DNA of 64,000 bases. Origin: JAXLVB01 sp046329195 (GTDB lineage Bacteria; Bacteroidota; Bacteroidia; Cytophagales; Spirosomataceae). Under the pieces are notes generated by a model. It searched no databases, was not told the DNA's origin, and worked only from the letters and a program-made list of their open reading frames with translations. The translations under genes and the position numbers were made by a program. Position 1 is the stretch's first letter, and each line of letters opens with the position of its first letter. Below are positions 46,282-54,982 of this stretch, piece by piece. The stretch covers positions 248,001 to 312,000 of the forward strand of contig JAXLVB010000001.1 of the NCBI GenBank assembly GCA_046329195.1, written 5' to 3'.

Positions 46282-46424
46282 AATGAGAACAAAGGTATGC
46301 AAAATTGTGAAAAAAATAGCGAAATTTTTACGAATTTTCAGAATCTTGAAAGGAATCTTTCCAAAACGAAATCACTGATAATAAAAGGCTTATTTTCAGT
46401 GATTTACAAGGCCATCGCATGGTA

Positions 46425-48083
46425 CTATGCTGCATATTTTTTTTTGCGCCATGCTTGCCAAGCTAGCCCTAGCAGCGCAATCAGCACAAGGGGGGCCCCG
46501 ATGTTTATTACTTGCCAGAAAGTCCGCTTTTCGGCCAGCTGGATTTTATCTAAGGGGCGGAGTTTGACCTCTTTGTTACGAGATTCGATAACGCCGTTTT
46601 CGTCTAGCAAATAATCAAAAACATTGAGAACGAAGTCTTTATTAGCAAAGGTTTGCTGCGAAAAACGGTCGTAGCCTAGCGGGTAGGGTACGTTGCGCTT
46701 ATAGTCCCACTCGTTTTGTGGAATGTCGCCATCGCTACAAATCATGATAGAAGTAACAGGGCTTTTGGCTTTAAAATCAGCCGAACGAGGGTCCGATGGT
46801 AAAATCCGATTTTGGTACAACGATGTAAACGTTCCTTCCAACAAATACGCCACGGTTTTTACGCCGGCTTTGTAATCTCGTGGGTTGGGTTGGCGGCGAG
46901 CTTCGTTGTAGCTAACCAGCACGGGCGCATTGAGCACCTGTGTGTAAGCCGAGGTCATCAGCAAAGGTGTTTTGACTATGCCCGGGGCTTGAACGGTATC
47001 TATCGTACCTGCAAAGTGGGCATAGACGGCATCTAAATTCCGAACAATCGGCGATTTACTAAAATTGTTGAGCAAAGGAAAAAACCGCCACGGAACCACC
47101 TGAATATTAGGCTTGTCGCCACTTACGCCTACATTAAGCGGAATAGCGCCACAAAGTTCTAGGTCTTTGACTAAATTGGTGTTCACCCGCACCCCCCATT
47201 TAAAAAACAAGTCGTCTAAGTCCAGCGAATTGGGTTGGGCGTAGGTGCCTTCTCGCCCGATGCTATCTACTTTGAGGGCATCCACAAAGAATACCGCCTT
47301 GCCACCGTGCATCACAAACTGGTCAAGTTTAAATTTGTCGTCGTCGGTAAAGGCAACGTCAGGCTTTACCATCAAAATGGCATCTAAGCCGCTCAAATTG
47401 GGCGATTTAGCCAAGTCCACCTGAAACAAATCGTATTTTTTTTGTAACGACACAATCGCATCTGAGAGCCGCCCCGCAGGTACTTTACTGACCGAATTCA
47501 GAATGCCGATTCGCTTGTGGGTAGTCGGGGTAAGTTGACTAATAGCAGAAGCCAACTGGTACTCAACGCCTTCATAGCTCTGATTGAGTTGCTCTTGCGC
47601 CGAGGCTAATCGGCTGCCTTTCAGAAGCAACGTTTTAGTTTCAAGAGTATCTGCCGACACCAAAGCCCAAGGGAAAATGGCTTTTTCGGTGCGCTGCCCC
47701 CCTTTTTTGTCCACTACATTGGTAGGTACCATCCCTCGGTTGAGCATTTCTTCATAAAAAGCCTTACGCTCTTTTTCGGTCTGAAAATCATCGGGATTGA
47801 TGAATCGGTAGTTGAGTTTGGTACCGCCATATACCTTAAATTCTTCGAGGGTTTCTCGTACCGCTGCTTGAAGACGCTTAAAGCCCGCCGGCATATCGCC
47901 ATCTAAGTAAACCTTGACTACCACGTCAGAAGGTAGGTTTTCGAGCAAGTTCACCGTCCCTTCAGACAGGCTATATCGTTTCTCTTCGGTGAGGTCAACC
48001 CTGAAAAAAAACAAGTTGGCCAACACATTCAAGCCCAGCAAGCCAGCCAGAATCAAGAGAAATCGAAAGGGTTTGGTATTCAT
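46425..48083 (-). CDS. gldG: Gliding motility ABC transporter substrate-binding protein GldG
   Basis: About 552 aa from the ATG at 48083 (MNTKPFRFLLILAGLLGLNV). An N-terminal membrane helix is followed by the GldG start FFRVDLTEEKRYSLSEGTV, a large extracytoplasmic domain (DUF4350/ABC-type auxiliary), and a second membrane helix close to the C-terminus (INIGAPLVLIALLGLAWQAW). In Flavobacterium, GldG works with the permease GldF and the ATPase GldA and is needed for gliding. No gldF is adjacent; the neighbour upstream is the divergent prfB. Confidence 0.88.
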   Translation of the reverse strand: MNTKPFRFLLILAGLLGLNVLANLFFFRVDLTEEKRYSLSEGTVNLLENLPSDVVVKVYLDGDMPAGFKRLQAAVRETLEEFKVYGGTKLNYRFINPDDFQTEKERKAFYEEMLNRGMVPTNVVDKKGGQRTEKAIFPWALVSADTLETKTLLLKGSRLASAQEQLNQSYEGVEYQLASAISQLTPTTHKRIGILNSVSKVPAGRLSDAIVSLQKKYDLFQVDLAKSPNLSGLDAILMVKPDVAFTDDDKFKLDQFVMHGGKAVFFVDALKVDSIGREGTYAQPNSLDLDDLFFKWGVRVNTNLVKDLELCGAIPLNVGVSGDKPNIQVVPWRFFPLLNNFSKSPIVRNLDAVYAHFAGTIDTVQAPGIVKTPLLMTSAYTQVLNAPVLVSYNEARRQPNPRDYKAGVKTVAYLLEGTFTSLYQNRILPSDPRSADFKAKSPVTSIMICSDGDIPQNEWDYKRNVPYPLGYDRFSQQTFANKDFVLNVFDYLLDENGVIESRNKEVKLRPLDKIQLAEKRTFWQVINIGAPLVLIALLGLAWQAWRKKKYAA

Positions 48084-48296
48084 TCTTGGGGGGATATAGT
48101 TGTAAATCAACAGTTATCAAACAAGGCTGTCTAAGTGGCAATATATGCTACTGACACGTTTACCTTTTGGCTTCAATAAACGCTTCGAGTGTTGAAACGC
48201 AGAATTTTCCACAAAATTATTCACATTGGTGGGCAAAATTACGCATTTTTTGCCCCGAACGTAGTAGTAATGCTTCCAAGGTCAAAGATTTAGTCC

Positions 48297-48452
48297 TTGT
48301 CCCATTTCAGAAAACTTTCCTCTATCTTTGCAGCCTCATTTTTGAGGTAAAAACTTTTTTTCGACTGAAAGTCCGTTAACCCCTCAACGATGGGTTAACG
48401 CTTTCGTATTGACAACTTGGAGTATGAGCCGCTGGGTTGGCGAATCATACTC
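48297..48452 (+). promoter_or_regulatory. prfB promoter and structured leader
   Basis: TTG (48297-48299) and TATCTTTG (48323-48330) with a 23-base spacer form the promoter. The leader of about 130 bases contains two strong stem-loops. The first is GAAAG..CGTTAACCC with GGGTTAACGCTTTC (48367-48405, 2-base bulge). The second is GAGTATGA with TCATACTC (48420-48427 and 48445-48452), with an inner GCC/GGC pairing. The second ends 17 bases before the ATG. Confidence 0.6.
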
Positions 48453-48469
48453 TGCTGATTAGGACAACT

Positions 48470-49544
48470 ATGACTTACGAACAAATGAAGGATTTAAGTG
48501 CCAGAGTAGAGGCACTGAGGGGGTATCTTTGACTACGATAAAAAGAAATATCAAATCTCTGAATTAGAGACGGTTACGCTTGACCCAAACTTTTGGCAAA
48601 ATCCTGAAAAAGCCGAAAAAACCATGCGGGAAATTCGGGGCTTGAAGTTTTGGGTAGAAGGTTTTGAGAAACTAAATCGCTACATGGGCGACCTCGAAAC
48701 CATCTGGGAATTTTATCAAGCCGAAGAAGCAACCGAAGCCGAAGTAGATGCCGAAGGTGTGCATGTAAAGGCACAGCTAGAGGAGTTGGAGTTTCGGAAA
48801 ATGATGTCCGAAGAAGGCGATAACCTCCCAGCAGTACTCGAAATCAACGCCGGAGCTGGAGGCACCGAAGCCTGTGACTGGGCAGGTATGCTCATGCGGA
48901 TGTACTTGATGTGGGCCGAAAAAAACGGTTACAAAGTCAAAGAAGTGGACCATCAGGATGGAGACGTGGCTGGAATCAAATCGGTAACACTCGAAATTGA
49001 TGGTGAATACGCCTACGGTAACCTAAAATCTGAAAATGGCGTGCATCGCTTAGTACGGATTTCGCCGTTTGACTCCAACGCCCGTCGGCATACTTCGTTT
49101 GCATCGGTATTTGCGTACCCACTGGTGGACGACAGTATTGAGGTTGAAATCAACATGGCTGATATTGACTGGGATACGTTCCGATCAGGTGGAGCAGGTG
49201 GCCAAAACGTCAACAAAGTCGAAACGGCCGTGCGCTTGTATCACCGTCCGTCTGGAATTATCATTGCTTGCCAACAAGAACGAAGCCAACTCCAAAACAA
49301 AGAAGTAGCGCTACGTCTCTTGAAATCAAGACTTTATCAACTCGAAGTAGAAAAACGCAATGCCGCCAGAGCTGAGCAAGAAGCCTCAAAGCGTCGGATA
49401 GAGTGGGGGTCACAAATTCGGAGCTACGTGCTGGACGACCGCCGTGTGAAAGACCACCGCACGGGCTACCAAACCTCTAATACGGAGGCCGTGCTCAATG
49501 GCGACCTCAACGAGTTTATCAAATCGTACTTGATGGAGGTCTAA
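48470..49544 (+). CDS. prfB: Peptide chain release factor 2 (programmed +1 frameshift)
   Basis: Translation begins at ATG 48470 and reads 20 codons to AGG GGG TAT CTT TGA C. This is the classical RF2 autoregulatory site, with an internal Shine-Dalgarno-like AGGGGG, slippery CTT and in-frame TGA. Ribosomes skip the T at 48530 and continue with GAC TAC GAT. The complete protein is about 357 aa, with the tripeptide-like anticodon region and the GGQ motif in SGGAGGQNVNKVET. RF2 reads UGA and UAA. When RF2 is scarce the ribosome pauses at TGA and shifts, making more RF2. Confidence 0.97.
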
Positions 49545-49550
49545 GATAAC

Positions 49551-50657
49551 CTACCTCCACCTACCCAAACCACGGCTGATACTGACACGAGTTGGATGCA
49601 CTAGGGTGAGCGTTTGTTGTGCTATATCCCCATGAATCACAATGTCAGTATCAGCCTGATAGCCAAGCCCTTGTAGTGTTTTCTGGAATACAATGTCATT
49701 CTTCGTGACCTTACCTTGCTTACAAGTACAAGGCTGGTCACGGCGAATTTCATTCAGCGCCGTCAGCAACTGTTCGGTATCTAAAATTAACTCTTCTTTG
49801 CCTTCGGCAATGCGCTGGTGCACTCGCTTGAGATAGTAAGGACGATAGGGCTCAAACTCAAACCGCAATGCTGGAAATGCCCTTACCATTTCGGCTGAAT
49901 TCAGAAACAACTGTACATGCGGCGGGTCAACAAATCCTACAAAATTCCCCCCCCAATGAAGACCTGCCTGGGCGGTGAGGTCACCAAACTGTTTGTATAG
50001 CTGATAATTCCGTTGGTATTGCTTTCGGTAGATAATGGCCACGTCAGAAGCCAAGCCAAACTGGTGATGCGACAAAGGTACCGACGATGCCCCCTTTTTC
50101 AAGAAGGCACTTTGCGACGATGCCGTTCGTAAGTCTGAGCTTATACGAAGTTCGTATTTAGGAAATTGCCGTTGGTATAAGTTAGAAAGCGAATCTCGTC
50201 GAGCTAAGAACATCTGGCGTGAAGAAGCCAACAAAGGTTCCCAGCGAGTGTATAGGTATGTGGGCGAATCGGCCAAGGACCACAGGTACGTTTGTTCGAG
50301 CCAGTCGGGGTTATGATATGCCTTTTTTAGGGTGTCGGCTATCGGCTGCAAATCAAGGAGTTGAGTAGCTCCGCCAATCGTTCCACCAGTGGCCGACCAA
50401 TACCGAAGCCCCTTCTCGTCAGTCACTATCACATAAACTTTAGGAGACTTAACCAACCGAGTCCGAAGCGAATCGGCCAGCCTAAACGGAACCACCAAAT
50501 CGTACAGGGTCAGGGTATCGGCTCGCCGGGTACTGTCACAGCCCAAATCTTCCCAACTTGGTTTGGCAAGTGAGTCAGTTTGCCCACAAGCCTGTAAAAT
50601 TCCCAACGATGCAATTAACAAACAGGCAGCAAGAAATCGAAAGAGCATAGTTTTCAT
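49551..50657 (-). CDS. M15-family peptidase lipoprotein
   Basis: 368 aa. A lipobox near residue 24 (LGILQACG) suggests a lipoprotein. The C-terminal half has the zinc-site pattern of VanY/CwlK-type peptidases: SHHQFGLASDVAI for the first ligands, and GLHWGGNFVGFVDPPHVQLF for the last His. It probably cuts peptidoglycan cross-links in the periplasm. The N-terminal 150 residues are a separate region I do not recognise. Convergent with prfB, with only 6 bases between stops. Confidence 0.78.
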   Translation of the reverse strand: MKTMLFRFLAACLLIASLGILQACGQTDSLAKPSWEDLGCDSTRRADTLTLYDLVVPFRLADSLRTRLVKSPKVYVIVTDEKGLRYWSATGGTIGGATQLLDLQPIADTLKKAYHNPDWLEQTYLWSLADSPTYLYTRWEPLLASSRQMFLARRDSLSNLYQRQFPKYELRISSDLRTASSQSAFLKKGASSVPLSHHQFGLASDVAIIYRKQYQRNYQLYKQFGDLTAQAGLHWGGNFVGFVDPPHVQLFLNSAEMVRAFPALRFEFEPYRPYYLKRVHQRIAEGKEELILDTEQLLTALNEIRRDQPCTCKQGKVTKNDIVFQKTLQGLGYQADTDIVIHGDIAQQTLTLVHPTRVSISRGLGRWR

Positions 50658-50803
50658 AAAATTGGCTGAAAATTACGGTTTTTCGTTGGATTTATGCCTA
50701 CTGGGTAGGCGAGTTTCTGACCCAAGGCCAAGTCATTGCGTTTTTGGTCGAGCAAAACCTCCCATTTATCGTAGGTCAGCATAGGCTTTTACGGTCTGAG
50801 TCT

Positions 50804-50811
50804 TACCTTTG
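50804..50811 (+). promoter_or_regulatory. Promoter -7 element of the DUF5916 gene
   Basis: TACCTTTG matches the consensus and rules out the start codon at 50809 that lies within it. Transcription should begin near 50817. No TTG at ideal distance. Confidence 0.5.
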
Positions 50812-50841
50812 TGCCACTACACATCAAGACCACATCAGTTT

Positions 50842-53013
50842 GTGAAAAAGTTCATTATCAGCTTATTAGGAATCTTAGTTTCGGGAGGAATTTGGGCACA
50901 GAAAAAAAACGAAAAATACCAGTACCACATCCATCGGGCGGCTTCGGCTATCACCATTGACGGAAAATTGGACGAACCAACCTGGCAATCAGCCGAGTTG
51001 GCCAGCGATTTTTACATGGTGCTACCGATGGACACCTCAGCTGCCAAGCTTCGTACCGAAGTAAAAATGGCTTACGATGAGCGTTTTATCTATATTTCAG
51101 CCGTTAATTATCAGTCAAATGGCATAGTAGTAGAGTCGCTGCGACGAGATTGGAACTTCGGCAAAAACGACAACTTTATTTTTTTCTTAGATACCTTCGA
51201 CGACCAAACCAATGGCTTTACCTTTGGTGCTAACGCTGCGGGGGCGCAGTGGGACGGCCAGCAATACGATGGTGGCTCGGCCAATCTCAACTGGGACAAC
51301 CGCTGGTTTTCGGAAGTGAGGCAATACCCTGACCGCTGGGTGTTTGAAGCGGCCATTCCCTTCAAAACCATCCGATACAAAGCAGGCATTACTCGCTGGG
51401 GTGTGAACTTCAGTCGCAACGACCTCAAAAGCACCGAAAAGTCCGTCTGGGCGCCTGTTCCCCGGCAATTCCCAACGGCTTCGCTTGCCTACACAGGCAT
51501 TCTGGTCTGGGACCAACCTCCCCCCATACCTGGGCCTAACATTTCGGTGATTCCGTATGTATTGGGAGGGTTAAGTCGTGATTTTCAGCAAAATAGCAAA
51601 TCTACTTTTCGGCGAGACGTAGGGCTCGACGCCAAGGTGGCTATTACGCCCTCACTGAACTTAGACCTGACGATGAACCCTGATTTTTCGCAGGTAGAAG
51701 TGGACCGCCAGCAAACCAACCTCGACCGCTTTGAGTTGTTTTTTCCCGAACGCCGGCAGTTTTTTCTGGAAAATGCTGACCTTTTCAATAACCTTGGCCT
51801 TGATCGTCTGCGCCCTTTTTTCTCTCGGCGTATCGGCTTGGGTGGCGTGCCGATTAACTTCGGCGCTCGCTTGAGTGGTAAAATTGACAAAAACTGGCGT
51901 ATCGGCGTGATGGACATGCAAACGGGCTCGTTTGGCGAAACGGCACTGCCGGCTCAAAACTTTGGTGTGTTTTCGGTGCAGCGTCAGGTGTTTGCTCGCT
52001 CCAACATCACGGCCTATTTTATCAACAAACAGTCCATTGATTACACCCCCGAAGCAGGTAAGCCTGTCTATTCGCAGTATAACCGCAATGCAGGGATTGA
52101 ATACAACTTGGCTTCGCAAAATAACGTGTGGCGAGGAAAATTGATGTATCTGAAGTCGTTTAGCCCCGGTGCATCGAACGACGACTACATCTTGGCTGGC
52201 AACCTCAGCTACAACGACCGCAAGTGGAGCGTGAGCCTCCAGTACGAAAACGTAGGCAAAAACTACACTGCCGAAGTAGGGTATATCCCTCGAAGAGGCT
52301 ACTATCGCCTCACACCCACCATTAGCCGCAACTTTTTTCCTCGTGGCAAATGGATTTTGAGTCATGGCCCAGGGCTGATGAGCTACACGATTTTTGATAA
52401 ACCGTTCAATTCAATCGAAAACGAAAACGCTGTTTTTTATGCCTTTACGTTTCGGAGCCGCTCTACCTTTACCATCTGGACGGGTCAAGACTACGTGAAA
52501 CTCCAATCGGCTTTTGACCCCACCAATCTAACGGGGATTCAACTGGTGGCCAACAGCGAGCACAACTGGCTGTCGTGGGGAACCGAGTATATCTCTAAGC
52601 CTCAAAGCTTGTTTACGTATGGATTTTCGAGTCGCTATGGTGGTTATTATGCCGATGGCACTCGCCTTCGCCTTACTACCGACTTGGCGTATCGTTTTCA
52701 GCCCTATGGAAGCATTGCCCTATCTGCCGAATACAACAACATCCAGTTTCCGTCGGGCAAAGGATTGAAAAATGCGTCGTTTTGGTTGATTAGCCCTCGG
52801 TTAGACATTACGTTTACCAACAAAATCTACTTCACTACTTTTGTGCAGTACAACGAGCAAGCCAAAAACATCAACCTCAACACTCGTTTTCAGTGGCGAT
52901 ATGCCCCAGCCTCAGACCTATACATTGTTTATACCGACAACTATTTACCCGAAAACCTCCAAGTCAAAAGCCGTGCCTTGGTTCTGAAAATGACGTATTG
53001 GTGGAATTTGTAA
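50842..53013 (+). CDS. DUF5916 outer-membrane protein with N-terminal CBM9-like domain
   Basis: About 723 aa from a GTG at 50842, which opens the signal peptide VKKFIISLLGILVSGGIWAQ. The first domain (residues about 25-200) is a CBM9-like beta sandwich (ITIDGKLDEPTWQSAELASD, KNDNFIFFLDTFDDQTNGF). The DUF5916 part follows and consists of alternating beta strands ending in an aromatic residue, as in a beta-barrel. It should sit in the outer membrane. Its role is unknown; the family is very common in Bacteroidota. Confidence 0.87.
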   Translation: MKKFIISLLGILVSGGIWAQKKNEKYQYHIHRAASAITIDGKLDEPTWQSAELASDFYMVLPMDTSAAKLRTEVKMAYDERFIYISAVNYQSNGIVVESLRRDWNFGKNDNFIFFLDTFDDQTNGFTFGANAAGAQWDGQQYDGGSANLNWDNRWFSEVRQYPDRWVFEAAIPFKTIRYKAGITRWGVNFSRNDLKSTEKSVWAPVPRQFPTASLAYTGILVWDQPPPIPGPNISVIPYVLGGLSRDFQQNSKSTFRRDVGLDAKVAITPSLNLDLTMNPDFSQVEVDRQQTNLDRFELFFPERRQFFLENADLFNNLGLDRLRPFFSRRIGLGGVPINFGARLSGKIDKNWRIGVMDMQTGSFGETALPAQNFGVFSVQRQVFARSNITAYFINKQSIDYTPEAGKPVYSQYNRNAGIEYNLASQNNVWRGKLMYLKSFSPGASNDDYILAGNLSYNDRKWSVSLQYENVGKNYTAEVGYIPRRGYYRLTPTISRNFFPRGKWILSHGPGLMSYTIFDKPFNSIENENAVFYAFTFRSRSTFTIWTGQDYVKLQSAFDPTNLTGIQLVANSEHNWLSWGTEYISKPQSLFTYGFSSRYGGYYADGTRLRLTTDLAYRFQPYGSIALSAEYNNIQFPSGKGLKNASFWLISPRLDITFTNKIYFTTFVQYNEQAKNINLNTRFQWRYAPASDLYIVYTDNYLPENLQVKSRALVLKMTYWWNL

Positions 53014-53023
53014 CCACATCATC

Positions 53024-53059
53024 AAAAAGGCGCAAATCGGTATGATTTGCGCCTTTTTT
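53024..53059. terminator. Bidirectional terminator
   Basis: AAAAAGGCGCAAATC and GATTTGCGCCTTTTT form a perfect 15-bp stem between the convergent DUF5916 and der genes. Confidence 0.92.
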
Positions 53060-53103
53060 CGTTGAATGCGGCAGTTGGAAATAGCCGAAACAGCTGTGGT
53101 CTT

Positions 53104-54417
53104 TTATTTCTTCCTAAAAAACAGTGTGACGGGTGTGCCTTCTAAGTTGAAGTGCTTGCGGAATCGCTTGGTCAGGTAGCGTTCATAAGCCTCTTTGATG
53201 TACTGCGGATAATTACAGAACAACACAAACGTAGGACTTGGCGTCGGCAACTGCGTCATGTACTTGATTTTGACGTACTTACCGTTGATAGCCGGTGGCG
53301 GATACGCTTCGATTTCGGGCAGAATGGCGTCGTTCAGTGCCGAAGTTGCAATCTTACGACTACGGTTTTCATAGACTTCCATCGCCTTTTCAACTACTTG
53401 AAAAATCCGCTGTTTCTCTACTACCGACGCAAAGATAATCGGCATGTAATCTATTGGAGCCAAACGCTCCCGAATGGCATTTTCGATGTCACGAGCGGTG
53501 TTTGACTGCTTGTTCGGAATCAAATCCCATTTGTTGACCATAATCACAATGCCTTTTTTGGCTTTGTGTGCATGGGCGATGATGTGGATGTCTTGCGCCT
53601 CTAAGCCCAGCGAGGCATCCAGCAAGACCACGCAAATGTCGGATTCTTCCAAGGCTTTGAGCGAACGTAACGTTGAGTAAAACTCGATGGCATCTTTTAC
53701 CTTCGCTTTCCGGCGAATCCCCGCCGTATCGGTCAAGATAAAGTCTTTGCCAAATAGCTTGTAGTGGGTATTGATGGAGTCACGGGTGGTGCCAGCAATG
53801 TCGGTGACGATGCTGCGCTGTTTACCCAGCAACGCATTCAAAAACGAAGATTTCCCTACGTTGGGTCGCCCCAAAATAGCGATGCGAGGTACGCCTGCTT
53901 CTGGATTTTCAGCTTCTGACTCAGGAAAATGCTTCACGATTTCGTCGAGCAAATCGCCTGTGCCTGAGCCGTTTTCAGCCGAAACCGGATGCGGGTCGCC
54001 TAAGCCAAGTTCGTAAAACTCGGTAGCCATGAACGATTTCTCGGCAGTATCGGCCTTATTGGCCACCAAAAAGACAGGCTTCTTAGAGCGGCGCACTACG
54101 TTGGCAAAGTCTTTGTCGAGGTCGGTGAGACCCGTGATGCAATCCACCACAAACAAAATCACTGAAGCCTCTTCGATGGCCAGTTCTACCTGCTCTCGGA
54201 TGGCGCCCTCAAACACATCGTCGGAGCCGACTACGTACCCGCCTGTGTCAATAACGGTAAACGATTTGTCAGTCCACTCGGCGTATCCATAGTGGCGGTC
54301 ACGAGTCACACCCGACACGTCGTCGGTAATGGCTTTGCGTTGCTCTACTAATCTATTAAAAAGCGTAGATTTCCCCACATTAGGTCGTCCTACGATTGCT
54401 ACAATATTTGCTGCCAT
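53104..54417 (-). CDS. der: Ribosome-assembly GTPase Der (EngA)
   Basis: 437 aa with two tandem GTPase domains. G1 sequences are GRPNVGKSTLFN and GRPNVGKSSFLN; G3 are DTGG and DTAG; G4 are NKAD and NKWD. A C-terminal KH-like domain follows. It is needed for 50S subunit assembly. Confidence 0.97.
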   Translation of the reverse strand: MAANIVAIVGRPNVGKSTLFNRLVEQRKAITDDVSGVTRDRHYGYAEWTDKSFTVIDTGGYVVGSDDVFEGAIREQVELAIEEASVILFVVDCITGLTDLDKDFANVVRRSKKPVFLVANKADTAEKSFMATEFYELGLGDPHPVSAENGSGTGDLLDEIVKHFPESEAENPEAGVPRIAILGRPNVGKSSFLNALLGKQRSIVTDIAGTTRDSINTHYKLFGKDFILTDTAGIRRKAKVKDAIEFYSTLRSLKALEESDICVVLLDASLGLEAQDIHIIAHAHKAKKGIVIMVNKWDLIPNKQSNTARDIENAIRERLAPIDYMPIIFASVVEKQRIFQVVEKAMEVYENRSRKIATSALNDAILPEIEAYPPPAINGKYVKIKYMTQLPTPSPTFVLFCNYPQYIKEAYERYLTKRFRKHFNLEGTPVTLFFRKK

Positions 54418-54431
54418 GCCTTGGTAAGGAG

Positions 54432-54450
54432 AAAGTGTAAAGGGTAAAGG
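54432..54450. repeat. Left inverted repeat beside the four-helix-bundle gene
   Basis: AAAGTGTAAAGGGTAAAGG is the inverted counterpart of 54956-54974, matching at 17 of 19 positions. It lies just beyond the der start codon and begins a purine-rich tract. Confidence 0.7.
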
Positions 54451-54477
54451 AAAAAGAGGTAATGAATAAGGCTCTTT

Positions 54478-54888
54478 TTAAAATAACCCTCCTAAAAAAA
54501 CAAAAAGCCCTTTAACTTTTTTATTGAATGAATTTCGTGTTCGTATTTTCTGAATCAAGGTAATAAGCATTGCTTTTACTTCGCTTACTACACTGTTCAT
54601 CTCTATGAATTTTTCATTAGAAATATACCCTAAGTCTTTGGCTAACAACAAACAGTATTCTGTTTCATGCGTTGACCCTAAGCTTGTTTGAAAAAAATGG
54701 ACCGTATCAGCATCAGTAAACCTGCCTGACCCTTCTACAATGTTGAGTGGAATAGATAAACAGGCTCGCTTAAGTTGGGAAGTTAGCACAAATTGTTCAT
54801 CTTTTGGGAAATGGGTGGTTTCGTGAAAAACAGTCAGGGTAAGCTCATGGCTTTTTTTCCAAACAATCAAATCCTTATAGTTTTGCAT
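54478..54888 (-). CDS. Four-helix-bundle protein (S23 / 23S rRNA intervening-sequence / Avd-like family)
   Basis: 136 aa from the ATG at 54888. The in-frame extension to 55008 only translates the flanking repeat. The signature is MQNYKDLIVWKKSHELTLTV, then FPKDEQFVLTSQLKRACLSI, PLNIVEGSGR and the C-terminal helix with MNSVVSEVKAMLITLIQKI. This is TIGR02436, whose members occur in 23S rRNA intervening sequences, and whose relative Avd serves diversity-generating retroelements. No reverse transcriptase is nearby. It sits between two ribosome-assembly GTPase genes (der and era) and is enclosed by inverted repeats, which suggests insertion as a unit. Confidence 0.88.
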   Translation of the reverse strand: MQNYKDLIVWKKSHELTLTVFHETTHFPKDEQFVLTSQLKRACLSIPLNIVEGSGRFTDADTVHFFQTSLGSTHETEYCLLLAKDLGYISNEKFIEMNSVVSEVKAMLITLIQKIRTRNSFNKKVKGLFVFLGGLF

Positions 54889-54908
54889 AATTATTGAAAT
54901 TTGGTTAA

Positions 54909-54981
54909 ACCTCTCTTTTCTCTCCGTACTCTCACCTTTCTCCTCTATACTTTGACCTTTTCCCTCTACACTTTCCACTCC
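54909..54981. repeat. Right pyrimidine-rich tract with inverted repeat
   Basis: A tract of CTCT/CCTTT units (as CTCACCTTTCTCC, GACCTTTTCCCTC, ACACTTTCC). Bases 54956-54974 read, on the minus strand, AAAGTGTAGAGGGAAAAGG, the partner of 54432-54450. It abuts the era stop codon. Confidence 0.7.
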
Positions 54982-54982
54982 A

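Noticed and set aside
54478..54888. Diversity-generating retroelement (Avd partner)
   Set aside because: The four-helix-bundle protein resembles Avd, but there is no reverse transcriptase, template repeat or variable repeat in the window.
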